NCBI GenBank assembly: GCA_900772845.1 | Contig: CAAGSD010000113.1 | Coordinates: forward strand, 1 to 11,991 | Source: Lachnospiraceae bacterium | Lineage (GTDB): Bacteria; Bacillota; Clostridia; Lachnospirales; Lachnospiraceae | Reading direction: 5' to 3' | DNA: 11,991 nt | Shown here: positions 5,611 to 11,765 of the stretch, in pieces | Layout: each line of letters opens with the position of its first letter | Position numbering within the stretch: position 1 is the first letter of the stretch | Notes under the pieces: model-generated | Database searches by the model: none | Seen by the model: only the letters and a program-made list of their open reading frames with translations | Told to the model about the DNA's origin: nothing | Made by a program: the position numbers and the translations under genes

Positions 5611-7140
5611 TTATAAGTTTATTCTATACACTGATTTGTTTGTATGTCCCTGTGCTTCTACACAACCAGTCTCAACCAGTATTTTCAAATATCTTCTTAC
5701 CGTTGCAGGCGATTTTCCGCTAATTATTTCTATTTCTTTCGGCGTTGCACTACCCTTTTCTTCTATATACTTTATTGTTTTCTCTAGCTTACGAAAATCC
5801 GCCGGTTTTAAAGCCTGACTCAAAACTTCGCTCAAACTTCGCTCATTCTTTCCGTCAACTTCGCTCAAACTTCGCTCTTCTCTATCTTTTAAAAATGCCT
5901 CATGTACAAACAATCTTGAAATAAAATAGCTATGATCTTCATCCGTTTCAAACTCAGGTTTAGGTGATCCGTTCTCTTCCAATGCTCTCAGTATCTTCCC
6001 AAATCCGGTATTTCTTCCCTCTGTTAAATGCAATTCCTTAAGGATATCTCCTATTCGCCGATTTCTGTACCGTCGATTCGATACCTTATATTGCCTTAGC
6101 CCTTCCTGTGTAACAGACCTGTCCGGTCCTGGGAAACTGACTATTTCGATCATTTCCTTTTCTACTCTTACTTCAATAGGCTCCCTGATGTCATACGCCC
6201 TATGATATACTGCATTAGACAATGCTTCTTCCAGCGCCGCATAAGGGTAATTAAACACCCAGTCGGCTTCCGCTCTGTCTGACTGCTTCACGATTTTCTT
6301 TGTGATGATTGAATTTTTTATAAACTGTAAAGCCTCTCTAAGTTGCTGATGAATTGGTCCTTTAAAAATATTCTCTATAATGTTATCTCCTCCCAGTCCA
6401 TCTGGGAACTGTACAATATCTATCTGTGTACAGGGAAAGAACTTATCCGGCTCCATACAGAAAAACATTAGTCCCACGTTCTTTGGTTTTACGTATTCCG
6501 GAAGGTTGCTGATAATATTCATATCTCTGCACACCTCCACAAAGTCTCCTGTTTTCGCCTTTTCATACAGGGAACTGTTCACTTCCTTAAGATAATTTTG
6601 AATCAAAGTAATATTCAGATCTGATATTTCTGCCTGATGATTTACCCTGTCATCAAATGGCACTCTATTTGCGAGGTTAAACAGATCTTTTTCTTCATCA
6701 TCCGATGGTTCTACTGTGTTGGACGCCTTGCGTATATAATGGCTACGCTCCTTGTTATCTTTATCCATTGTTTTCGGAGAAGAATAAGGTCTGTTATCAC
6801 CACCCGGACACCATATAACAATGAACTGCTTGTCCTGATAGGATTCCACCCCTATTATTGGTGTGTAGGCCGGTCGAATCAGCTTACATTTTGCATAAAT
6901 GCTTTTCTGATATGCGTCCAGTTTATCTGACGGAATCCCCAATAACGGATATGTTGGTTTCCCGTTCTCTTCCCTCACGCCAATTACAATATATCCTCCA
7001 CCCCAATTGTCAAGGTCATTAGCAAATGCGCAGATCGTTTTTAAAGAAGCTGCCGCATCCCACGTTTCCTTATATTCAATTCTGGCCCATTCGACTACCT
7101 TCCCTGATAATAGAGAATTAATACTTGTAGGGATTGCCAT
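5611..7140 (-). CDS. Schlafen-AlbA_2 / GHKL-ATPase / winged-helix protein (COG2865-like)
   Basis: A 509-aa three-domain protein. Residues about 15-145 are a Schlafen AlbA_2 domain: E17, E22 and K24 in W-A-R-I-E-Y-K-E, A-F-A-N-D at 38-42, G-G-G-Y-I-V-I-G-V at 47-55. Residues about 295-410 are the GHKL-type ATP-binding region found after AlbA_2: N-box E-A-L-S-N-A-V-Y-H-R at 305-314, F-P-G at 336-338, G-R-N-T-G-F-G at 375-381. Residues about 445-505 form a winged helix (T-P-K-E-I-E-I-I-S-G-K-S-P-A-T-V-R-R). It starts 21 bp after the DUF3800 stop with an AGGAAG ribosome site, so the two are co-transcribed and probably coupled. Such proteins are usually called transcriptional regulators, and some AlbA_2/Schlafen proteins act on nucleic acid in defence. 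The role here is not known. Confidence 0.85.
   Translation of the reverse strand: MAIPTSINSLLSGKVVEWARIEYKETWDAAASLKTICAFANDLDNWGGGYIVIGVREENGKPTYPLLGIPSDKLDAYQKSIYAKCKLIRPAYTPIIGVESYQDKQFIVIWCPGGDNRPYSSPKTMDKDNKERSHYIRKASNTVEPSDDEEKDLFNLANRVPFDDRVNHQAEISDLNITLIQNYLKEVNSSLYEKAKTGDFVEVCRDMNIISNLPEYVKPKNVGLMFFCMEPDKFFPCTQIDIVQFPDGLGGDNIIENIFKGPIHQQLREALQFIKNSIITKKIVKQSDRAEADWVFNYPYAALEEALSNAVYHRAYDIREPIEVRVEKEMIEIVSFPGPDRSVTQEGLRQYKVSNRRYRNRRIGDILKELHLTEGRNTGFGKILRALEENGSPKPEFETDEDHSYFISRLFVHEAFLKDREERSLSEVDGKNERSLSEVLSQALKPADFRKLEKTIKYIEEKGSATPKEIEIISGKSPATVRRYLKILVETGCVEAQGHTNKSVYRINL
5824..5877. repeat. Nested in-frame repeat in the AlbA_2 gene linker
   Basis: A 21-bp sequence (5824-5844) recurs exactly at 5857-5877, a 33-bp period that keeps frame. 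It encodes two copies of E-R-S-L-S-E-V in the linker (about 422-440) between ATPase and winged-helix domains. Each 21-bp copy itself contains the decamer AACTTCGCTC twice. The structure suggests slippage in a flexible linker. Confidence 0.85.
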
Positions 7141-7161
7141 ATATTCACTTCCTTTCTGCTA

Positions 7162-8364
7162 TTATTTATAATACTCCGCCAAAGGCACTCTATTTCTGAA
7201 AGTATTATAATGTCCTTCCAATCTTTCGCAGACAAAAGAATTATAATATTCCGGTTGCATTTCCAACTTACCATTGCGAATCTCATTCGTATCTGAAAAA
7301 TGGTTCATAAATTGAAGAAGTGCAACGAAGGATATCAGATTATCTGCATAAATTCCGGCAAATGATTTATACCAATAGTTATTATTCTCACAAATTATCT
7401 TATATAATTTTTTATACAAATCAAGCTGCCTTTGATCTACTGCAAACCAGCCAGAATCCAAAAGCGTTTTCTTTATTTTACCGTCTTTATAATTTCCGAT
7501 TAATGATCCACCCAACGAACGCATAAAATGAGATATTAATCCAGCAAGCATATCCGCCATTCTGATCCCGACACAATCTTTAGAATCTTCTTCCGTAACA
7601 TTTTTCAATCCCATATATCTTGCAGAATTCGATGTATGTGAATCCTCTCCTTCTCGATCAATTGCCAGCTTATAATTAACAATACTCATTTCTGTCAGCA
7701 ATTTCTTAAATCCATCAAATGGTGCAAAATACGTCCAGTCTAATGTTTCCGGTGCCTCGGTCTCATCAAGCAATATCAGTATTTCTTTAAACGCCCGGTT
7801 CTCACGTGACTTCAAAGTAAGATTAGCCTGATTTTGGACAATTAATTCATTTAAAAATAATCTAAGTTCTTTAACAAATACTTGTGGCTCCTTATAAATT
7901 GCTTCTATCACATTTCGAGGTTGATATACATTTATGGCTTTAATAATTGAGTATTTCATAGATCCAACATCCACAACCATAGAATTATAATAATTTATAA
8001 ATAATTGGTTAATAATGTATTCTATTTTACTGAATACAGAAAAATATATAATTATTTTTTCATCTGCAAGTAGCGACAGGATATCCTCATAGAATCCGAT
8101 CGTATGGTTATTAAGAGATGCAAATCCAAGCCTGAAATCCTTTGCTTTCATAGTTGTGCTTTTTAGTTCTCCGCCTTTTCTTCTAAAATCATACTTCTCT
8201 TCAAAGGCAAGATATTTATCCAAAATGTAATCATTATCTTCTGCTTTCCATCCCACAATTACTGTTATAAAATTATCACAGTAATTATTTGCAGTAATAG
8301 TTTCGTAGTTAATTCTCCTACTATGTTCTGTTTCATCATAATAAAAATCGTATTGCATATTCAT
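7162..8364 (-). CDS. DUF3800 domain protein (predicted RNase H-like fold)
   Basis: A 400-aa soluble protein resembling DUF3800. It has an N-terminal acidic strand Y-Y-D-E-T (D10, E11), G-E-L-K-S near 65-69, an acidic strand L-L-D-E-T at about 199-203, D236/D241 around D-R-E-G-E-D-S-H, and the C-terminal signature S-K-D-C-V-G-I-R-M-A-D-M-L-A-G with D263 and D271. The spread of acidic residues fits a metal-dependent nuclease-like core, but activity is unproven. The frame opens with a GTG at 8388 that lacks a ribosome site; the ATG at 8364 has a modest GGGGAAG eight bases upstream and is preferred (ATG at 8358 is also possible). It is the first gene of an operon with the AlbA_2 protein. The gene is visibly AT-rich, suggesting acquisition. 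Confidence 0.75.
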   Translation of the reverse strand: MNMQYDFYYDETEHSRRINYETITANNYCDNFITVIVGWKAEDNDYILDKYLAFEEKYDFRRKGGELKSTTMKAKDFRLGFASLNNHTIGFYEDILSLLADEKIIIYFSVFSKIEYIINQLFINYYNSMVVDVGSMKYSIIKAINVYQPRNVIEAIYKEPQVFVKELRLFLNELIVQNQANLTLKSRENRAFKEILILLDETEAPETLDWTYFAPFDGFKKLLTEMSIVNYKLAIDREGEDSHTSNSARYMGLKNVTEEDSKDCVGIRMADMLAGLISHFMRSLGGSLIGNYKDGKIKKTLLDSGWFAVDQRQLDLYKKLYKIICENNNYWYKSFAGIYADNLISFVALLQFMNHFSDTNEIRNGKLEMQPEYYNSFVCERLEGHYNTFRNRVPLAEYYK

Positions 8365-8414
8365 CACTGTTTCTTCCCCGATTATCACATACTGTATATC
8401 ATTTGTCTAAAATA

Positions 8415-8443
8415 ATTATAACATCTCATTTTCGCACTTACAA
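8415..8443 (-). promoter_or_regulatory. Extended -10 promoter of the DUF3800/AlbA_2 operon
   Basis: On the minus strand TTGTAA (rc of 8438-8443), 17 bases, then a perfect TATAAT (rc of 8415-8420) preceded by TGT, a TGN extension. The start point falls near 8408, giving a leader of about 44 bases to the ATG at 8364. I see no strong hairpin or operator palindrome in this leader. Confidence 0.7.
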
Positions 8444-8479
8444 TGAAAGGATTTGAGCTCTCCCTCTCTATTATCTGAT

Positions 8480-8541
8480 GAATAAAAATATTGACAGATG
8501 CTATTTCGAATACATTTATTCGCCAGACATCTGTCAATATT
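8480..8541 (-). terminator. Terminator of the MATE gene with a 14-bp perfect stem
   Basis: AATATTGACAGATG (8487-8500) is a perfect inverted match of 8528-8541. Inside, CGAATA/TATTCG forms a second 6-bp stem with a CATT loop, making a long stem with one internal loop. On the minus strand the 3' arm runs into TATTTTTATT, a T-run suited to intrinsic termination after the MATE stop at 8557. It also insulates the DUF3800 operon from the efflux operon. Confidence 0.8.
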
Positions 8542-8556
8542 CAAATTTCCAAATTA

Positions 8557-9888
8557 TTATGCATAATGGTATTTTTTTCTCTTTGCGATCAGGAATCCTA
8601 TCGTCACAAACAACGCCAGGAACTCTGCCAGTACGATAGACAACCATACACCGGTAATGCCGATCAGTTTCGGCAGGATCAGCACGATGACGATCTGGAA
8701 CACGAAGGTACGCAGGAAAGAAATCGCTGCGGATACGGCTCCGTTGTTCAGGGCTGTGAAAAAGGAAGAACCCCACACGTTCATGCCCCGGACAAGAAAA
8801 GCGATGGCATAGATGCGGAATCCCCAGGTGGTCATCTCCAATAACTCCTGATCGTAGTTTGCGAAGATTTTTACTAACGGTCCGGCCAGAATCTGAGAAG
8901 CGGTCAGCAGAATCACACCGCAGGCTGAGATAATGACCAGACTTTTCCGGCAAAGATTTTTCAGTTCCGCATGATTGCCCGCACCGTAATGGAAGCTGAC
9001 GATAGGAGCAGATCCTAGGGAATATCCCAGATACAAGGTCATGAAAATAATGTCCACGTACATGATGATGCCGTAAGCCGCCACACCATTCTCGCCTGCT
9101 GCTTCCATCAGCTGGAAGTTATAGAGGATGCTAACGATAGAGGTAGAGATATTTGTCACCAGCTCAGAAGATCCGTTGGTCACAGTCTGCCAGATGACTT
9201 TTCCATGCCACTTCGCCTTCCCCAGCTGCAGTAAGCTGCCGTTCTCTCTGAAAAAATAGATTACAGGGATGATTCCGCCGACGAGCTGTCCCGCTGCGGT
9301 AGCCAGTGCTGCTCCCACCAGTCCCAAAGGAAATACCACGATCAACACATAGTCTAGCACCGCATTGGTCAGTCCTGCGATCACATTTACCTTTAAACTC
9401 AAAGTCGGCTTCTCCGCTGCGATAAAAAAGCTCTGGAACAAATACTGCATAACAAATGCCGGGGAGGACAAAAACAAGATTCTGGAATAACGCACGCAGT
9501 CCGCTTCCAGTTCTCCGTTTGCTCCCAGTGCCAGTGCGATCTGCGGTGCCAGGGCAAAACAGATGAATCCCACCACGATTGACACCGCCAGTGTCACATA
9601 TACGATCAGCGAAAAATATTCGTTAGCCAGTTCCTTTTTCCCTTCTCCCAGCGTCATGGAGACCACGGCGCTTCCTCCGGTACCTGTCATGAATCCGATA
9701 GTTCCCACGGCCATCAGCACCGGCATCACCAGATTCAGGGCTGCAAAAGGCGTCTTTCCCACATAGTTGGATACAAAAAAGCCATCGACGATACTGTACA
9801 CCGAAGTACATAACAACATTAAAATGGACGGTGCCACGAAACGCAGCAGCCGTTTATAACTAAAATGATCAGATAACTGTATTTTCAT
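8557..9888 (-). CDS. MATE-family multidrug efflux transporter (MepA-like)
   Basis: An inner-membrane MATE antiporter of 443 aa with about twelve membrane helices in two six-helix halves, expected to export cationic drugs or metabolites against Na+ or H+. It shows the MATE N-terminal pattern (R-F-V-A-P-S-I-L, then S-V-Y-S-I-V-D-G-F-F-V-S), the loop G-T-G-G-S-A-V-V-S, and a second-half G-L-V-G-A-A-L-A-T-A-A-G-Q. The frame opens 14 codons earlier, but the ATG at 9888 has GAGG five bases upstream and begins the usual short N-terminus. It lies 110 bp downstream of the MarR gene in the same direction, the arrangement of mepR-mepA systems, and ends at the 8480-8541 terminator. The substrate is not predictable. 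Confidence 0.93.
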   Translation of the reverse strand: MKIQLSDHFSYKRLLRFVAPSILMLLCTSVYSIVDGFFVSNYVGKTPFAALNLVMPVLMAVGTIGFMTGTGGSAVVSMTLGEGKKELANEYFSLIVYVTLAVSIVVGFICFALAPQIALALGANGELEADCVRYSRILFLSSPAFVMQYLFQSFFIAAEKPTLSLKVNVIAGLTNAVLDYVLIVVFPLGLVGAALATAAGQLVGGIIPVIYFFRENGSLLQLGKAKWHGKVIWQTVTNGSSELVTNISTSIVSILYNFQLMEAAGENGVAAYGIIMYVDIIFMTLYLGYSLGSAPIVSFHYGAGNHAELKNLCRKSLVIISACGVILLTASQILAGPLVKIFANYDQELLEMTTWGFRIYAIAFLVRGMNVWGSSFFTALNNGAVSAAISFLRTFVFQIVIVLILPKLIGITGVWLSIVLAEFLALFVTIGFLIAKRKKYHYA

Positions 9889-9990
9889 AATAACCTCATG
9901 CCTTACTATTACCCGCATGCCTTCCGGCACTTTCTCAACAGATACTTCTGCGCATTATGCAGGCATCATTTTCGTGTCATCATCGGAGGT

Positions 9991-10008
9991 TCCTGCGATC
10001 ACGCAGGA
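9991..10008 (-). other. Stem-loop over the marR stop codon
   Basis: TCCTGCG (9991-9997) and CGCAGGA (10002-10008) form a perfect 7-bp stem with an ATCA loop. It spans the marR stop codon (9999-10001) and is not followed by a T-run on the minus strand. It could tune read-through or stability between marR and the MATE gene. Confidence 0.5.
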
Positions 10009-10475
10009 TCCCCCTGTCTTGTCAGTTCCTCTATTTCTTCCCTGAATAATTCCGTATGTTTTTTCATAGTTTTCAGGAATATTGCTGCCTCCTGCTCTCC
10101 TATCGCCGCCAATGCCCGGCGCTCCGCATCCATCAGCGGAACCACGATCCTCTCCACAGTCTCTTTCCCCTTCTCTGTGAGATATATCCTCTTATTCTTG
10201 CGGTTGTCTTCCTCCGTCCGCAGAATAAGCAGACCTTCCTCCATCATATTTTTCAGTGCGGAATTCACTGTCTGGGGCGTGTAGAACCAATAGCCGCAGA
10301 TCTCCCTCTGGGTAAACGCCTCTTTTTCCCGTTCCCGGATACAATACAGAATCCAGAAAGCCGTCTCCGACAGATTACAGTTTTTTGCATAGACCCGGTA
10401 CAGGTCATCCATCTCTTTGATCAGCTGATTGTACAATGTGATCTGCGCAAAAGATTTTCTGCTTTCCTCTTCCAT
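9999..10475 (-). CDS. MarR-family repressor, probable regulator of the MATE pump
   Basis: A 158-aa cytoplasmic winged-helix dimer. The central domain (about 35-105) has the MarR layout: helix-turn-helix F-T-Q-R-E-I-C-G-Y-W-F-Y-T-P-Q-T-V-N-S-A-L, then a basic wing L-R-T-E-E-D-N-R-K-N-K-R-I-Y-L-T-E-K-G. Helices at both ends form the dimer. The ATG at 10475 has AGGAGG eight bases upstream. It is first in the operon with the MATE gene. Its promoter carries two copies of a palindrome, one in the -35/-10 spacer and one at the start point. The expected job is therefore autorepression relieved by a ligand the pump exports. This is inferred from family and layout. Confidence 0.92.
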   Translation of the reverse strand: MEEESRKSFAQITLYNQLIKEMDDLYRVYAKNCNLSETAFWILYCIREREKEAFTQREICGYWFYTPQTVNSALKNMMEEGLLILRTEEDNRKNKRIYLTEKGKETVERIVVPLMDAERRALAAIGEQEAAIFLKTMKKHTELFREEIEELTRQGDPA

Positions 10476-10520
10476 ATCGCTTTCCTCCTGTAACTACATC
10501 GTTGCATCTGTTTGTTTTTA

Positions 10521-10532
10521 TCCGAAATCGGA
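10521..10532. promoter_or_regulatory. Operator copy 1, near the marR start point
   Basis: TCCGAAATCGGA, an inverted repeat TCCGA-AA-TCGGA, is identical to the core of the palindrome in the promoter spacer. It lies just downstream of the predicted marR start point (about 10535), a standard roadblock position for a MarR repressor. The two centres are 28 bp apart. Confidence 0.75.
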
Positions 10533-10541
10533 CTAAATGGC

Positions 10542-10570
10542 ATTATAATCCGAAATCGGATTATTGTCAA
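10542..10570 (-). promoter_or_regulatory. Perfect sigma-A promoter of marR-MATE with operator in the spacer
   Basis: On the minus strand TTGACA (rc of 10565-10570), 17 bases and TATAAT (rc of 10542-10547) are a full consensus promoter. The spacer is almost wholly filled by the palindrome TAATCCGAAATCGGATTA (10546-10563, perfect 8-bp half-sites around AA), the second and longer operator copy. Such a strong promoter would be nearly silent when the repressor is bound. Confidence 0.88.
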
Positions 10571-10581
10571 CAATTTTCCCA

Positions 10582-10610
10582 TTGTGTCCTTCGGCGTATC
10601 GTTATATAAT
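10582..10610 (+). promoter_or_regulatory. Promoter of the small RNA
   Basis: Plus-strand TTGTGT (10582-10587), 17 bases, then a perfect TATAAT (10605-10610). The predicted start near 10617 coincides with the 5' base of the small RNA's closing stem. It diverges from the marR promoter 12 bp away, so repressor bound at the spacer operator could affect it. Confidence 0.7.
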
Positions 10611-10616
10611 AACCTT

Positions 10617-10732
10617 GGCATCAGTTCCGGGAGGAGTGCGGTTCGCCCGTATCGCCAGTGTCTAGGTTCACCTTATTGAATATCCCGTAGAACACTCGGC
10701 GGCTGATGCTATTCTAAAATATTCTATTTTTT
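10617..10732 (+). ncRNA. Unassigned structured small RNA
   Basis: The 5' end GCATCAG (10618-10624) pairs perfectly with CTGATGC (10703-10709). Further in, CCG (10627-10629) pairs with CGG (10700-10702), GAGTG (10634-10638) with CACTC (10693-10697), and an apical hairpin TTCA/TGAA (10667-10670/10677-10680) sits over GG/CC. GTGT (10658-10661) can alternatively pair with ACAC (10692-10695), so two folds compete. The rod with its internal bubble recalls 6S RNA but is only about 93 nt to the closing stem, and the conserved GGAA-loop region of SRP RNA is absent. A T-run at 10727-10732 may mark the end. There is no reading frame or ribosome site. The promoter makes an independent gene likely. Confidence 0.6.
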
Positions 10733-10807
10733 CTTATACTGATTTTATGCTTATCCTATGACACTGTTAATTTATCACGCACGTTCCACATTTACAGGAG
10801 GATATCT

Positions 10808-11089
10808 ATGAATATACTTTTTTATTCCGCATTAATTCGCAAAGCTGAAGAAGGTGGTTTTTGGATTACCTTTCCCGATTTTCCCGAGTGCATGACGCAG
10901 GGAGAAGACATTCAAGATGCCTATGCCATGGCTTATGATGCCCTTGAGCTGGCTGTAGCATCTCGTTTGGAAAATGAAGAATCTCTGCCATCGGAATCCC
11001 TTACTTGCCATTCCGATGCAAACTCTTTTAGCGTTGTTGTTCCCTTTTTTCAAAAAAATACTGGAAAAAGTAAACAATATCAGTTATAA
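10808..11089 (+). CDS. HicB-like antitoxin domain protein, without HicA
   Basis: A 93-aa cytoplasmic protein with the HicB partial-RNase-H fold. An N-terminal strand (I-L-F-Y-S-A-L-I) is followed by E-E-G-G-F-W-I-T-F-P-D-F-P-E-C-M-T-Q-G and then the helix E-D-I-Q-D-A-Y-A-M-A-Y-D-A-L-E-L-A-V. The C-terminal part is short, with no recognisable ribbon-helix-helix or helix-turn-helix, so autoregulation by DNA binding is doubtful. The ATG has a perfect AGGAGG six bases upstream (10796-10801). HicB normally neutralises the mRNA-cutting HicA toxin, but no HicA-like frame lies on either side: a small RNA is upstream and a tRNA gene 16 bp downstream. It is an orphan antitoxin or a stand-alone HicB-fold protein. 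Confidence 0.8.
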   Translation: MNILFYSALIRKAEEGGFWITFPDFPECMTQGEDIQDAYAMAYDALELAVASRLENEESLPSESLTCHSDANSFSVVVPFFQKNTGKSKQYQL

Positions 11090-11090
11090 T
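11062..11090 (+). promoter_or_regulatory. Promoter of tRNA-Gly inside the hicB 3' end
   Basis: TGGAAA (11062-11067), 17 bases, then a perfect TATAAT (11085-11090) that overlaps the hicB stop codon (11087-11089). The start point near 11097 leaves about nine bases of 5' leader before the tRNA. Confidence 0.55.
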
Positions 11091-11105
11091 ATTTTTGTTC
11101 CATTT

Positions 11106-11176
11106 GCAGATATGGTTCATCGGTAGAACGCTAGCTTCCCAAGCTGGAAAGGCGGGTTCGATTCCCGTTATCTGCT
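11106..11176 (+). tRNA. tRNA-Gly(CCC)
   Basis: A full cloverleaf of 71 nt: acceptor GCAGATA/TATCTGC, D stem GTTC/GAAC, anticodon stem CTAGC/GCTGG with loop TTCCCAA (anticodon CCC, reading GGG), T arm GCGGG-TTCGATT-CCCGT. Glycine identity features fit: C35, C36, G1-C72, C2-G71, U73. The 3' CCA is not encoded (the next bases are TAT), so a CCA-adding enzyme must supply it. It is a single gene, not part of a tRNA cluster, with its own promoter and a terminator 20 bp downstream. Confidence 0.96.
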
Positions 11177-11196
11177 TATTTGAATTTTCGTTGAAA

Positions 11197-11236
11197 GTGT
11201 GGGAAAGCCAATATTTATCGGCATTCCCGCACTTTT
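11197..11236 (+). terminator. Terminator of the tRNA-Gly gene
   Basis: A 13-position stem with one A.A mismatch and one T.G pair (11197-11209 with 11220-11232) and a 10-nt loop is followed by TTTT. It lies 20 bp after the tRNA. Confidence 0.75.
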
Positions 11237-11289
11237 CATTGTTTCCGAATCAGAAGCATTTTCCCTTGTTGTAAATGGAAAGTTAGTTG

Positions 11290-11336
11290 AATACCACCCG
11301 AATGACTTTGTTGTCTTCCCGGGTGGTATTTTGGTT
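11290..11336 (+). terminator. Second stem-loop, terminator-like
   Basis: AATACCACCCG (11290-11300) and CGGGTGGTATT (11320-11330) form a perfect 11-bp stem with a 19-nt loop, followed by TTGGTTTT. It could be a back-up terminator or the end of a lost gene. The preceding 60 bp have no supported gene. Confidence 0.6.
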
Positions 11337-11424
11337 TTAATGTTTCGATCTTTACCGCCTAAAATCCATTTTGCGCTGCATAAGCAGTAAATTTAAAGAG
11401 ATTTTCTTTTACAGTGGCTGATAT

Positions 11425-11468
11425 TTACTGCCGGAATGGAAGCATCCTATGCCGAAGCGGTAATTTTT
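11425..11468 (+). terminator. Third stem-loop with U-run
   Basis: TTACTGC (11425-11431) pairs with GCGGTAA (11457-11463, one T.G). Inside are CGG/CCG and GGA/TCC, and TTTTT follows directly. The shape is that of an intrinsic terminator on the plus strand, but no gene is seen upstream of it. Confidence 0.5.
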
Positions 11469-11615
11469 AGAACGTTTTCATGGATTCTTCGATAAAAATA
11501 CTGCTTAGATTTCTAAAAGCACTTTCCGGGTAGTAATATACTTGTCCTACTAAATTGAGAGTTATGCGAGCAATGACCATTTCTATTGCTTTGGTGCAAA
11601 TCGTATCAAAATATC

Positions 11616-11670
11616 AAAATCAGTACAAAAAAACTTCTAAATCAAGCATTTTTTGTACTGATTTTATTAT
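11616..11670. terminator. 17-bp perfect stem-loop, possible bidirectional terminator
   Basis: AAAATCAGTACAAAAAA (11616-11632) is a perfect inverted match of 11649-11665, with a 16-nt loop. The arms themselves give A/T runs on both strands, so it could stop transcription from both sides. Downstream, TTTTAGCGAAAA occurs twice (11679-11690 and 11733-11744), a short direct repeat of unknown meaning. Confidence 0.6.
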
Positions 11671-11765
11671 TTTTCCCATTTTAGCGAAAATAAGCTCTTA
11701 TAAAAGGTCAAAATCTACTGTTTTTGTATTTTTTTTAGCGAAAAATGGCGTTTTTAATACAAACA

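Noticed and set aside
9889..9930. Upstream start of the MATE gene at 9930
   Set aside because: The 14 extra residues are polar and not family-like, and the ATG at 9888 has a well-spaced GAGG.
9991..10008. Terminator between marR and the MATE gene
   Set aside because: The 7-bp stem is not followed by a T-run on the minus strand, and the layout fits a single operon.
10421..10621. 66-codon minus-strand frame over the marR promoter
   Set aside because: It spans the marR promoter and both operators and overlaps the marR start in another frame; no ribosome site.
10617..10732. Assignment of the small RNA as 6S or SRP RNA
   Set aside because: The length to the closing stem is about half that of 6S, and the GGAA loop and adjoining conserved bases of SRP RNA are missing. 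I leave it unassigned.
11199..11390. 63-codon plus-strand reading frame after the tRNA
   Set aside because: It begins inside the tRNA terminator stem, runs through a second perfect stem-loop, has no ribosome site and resembles no family.
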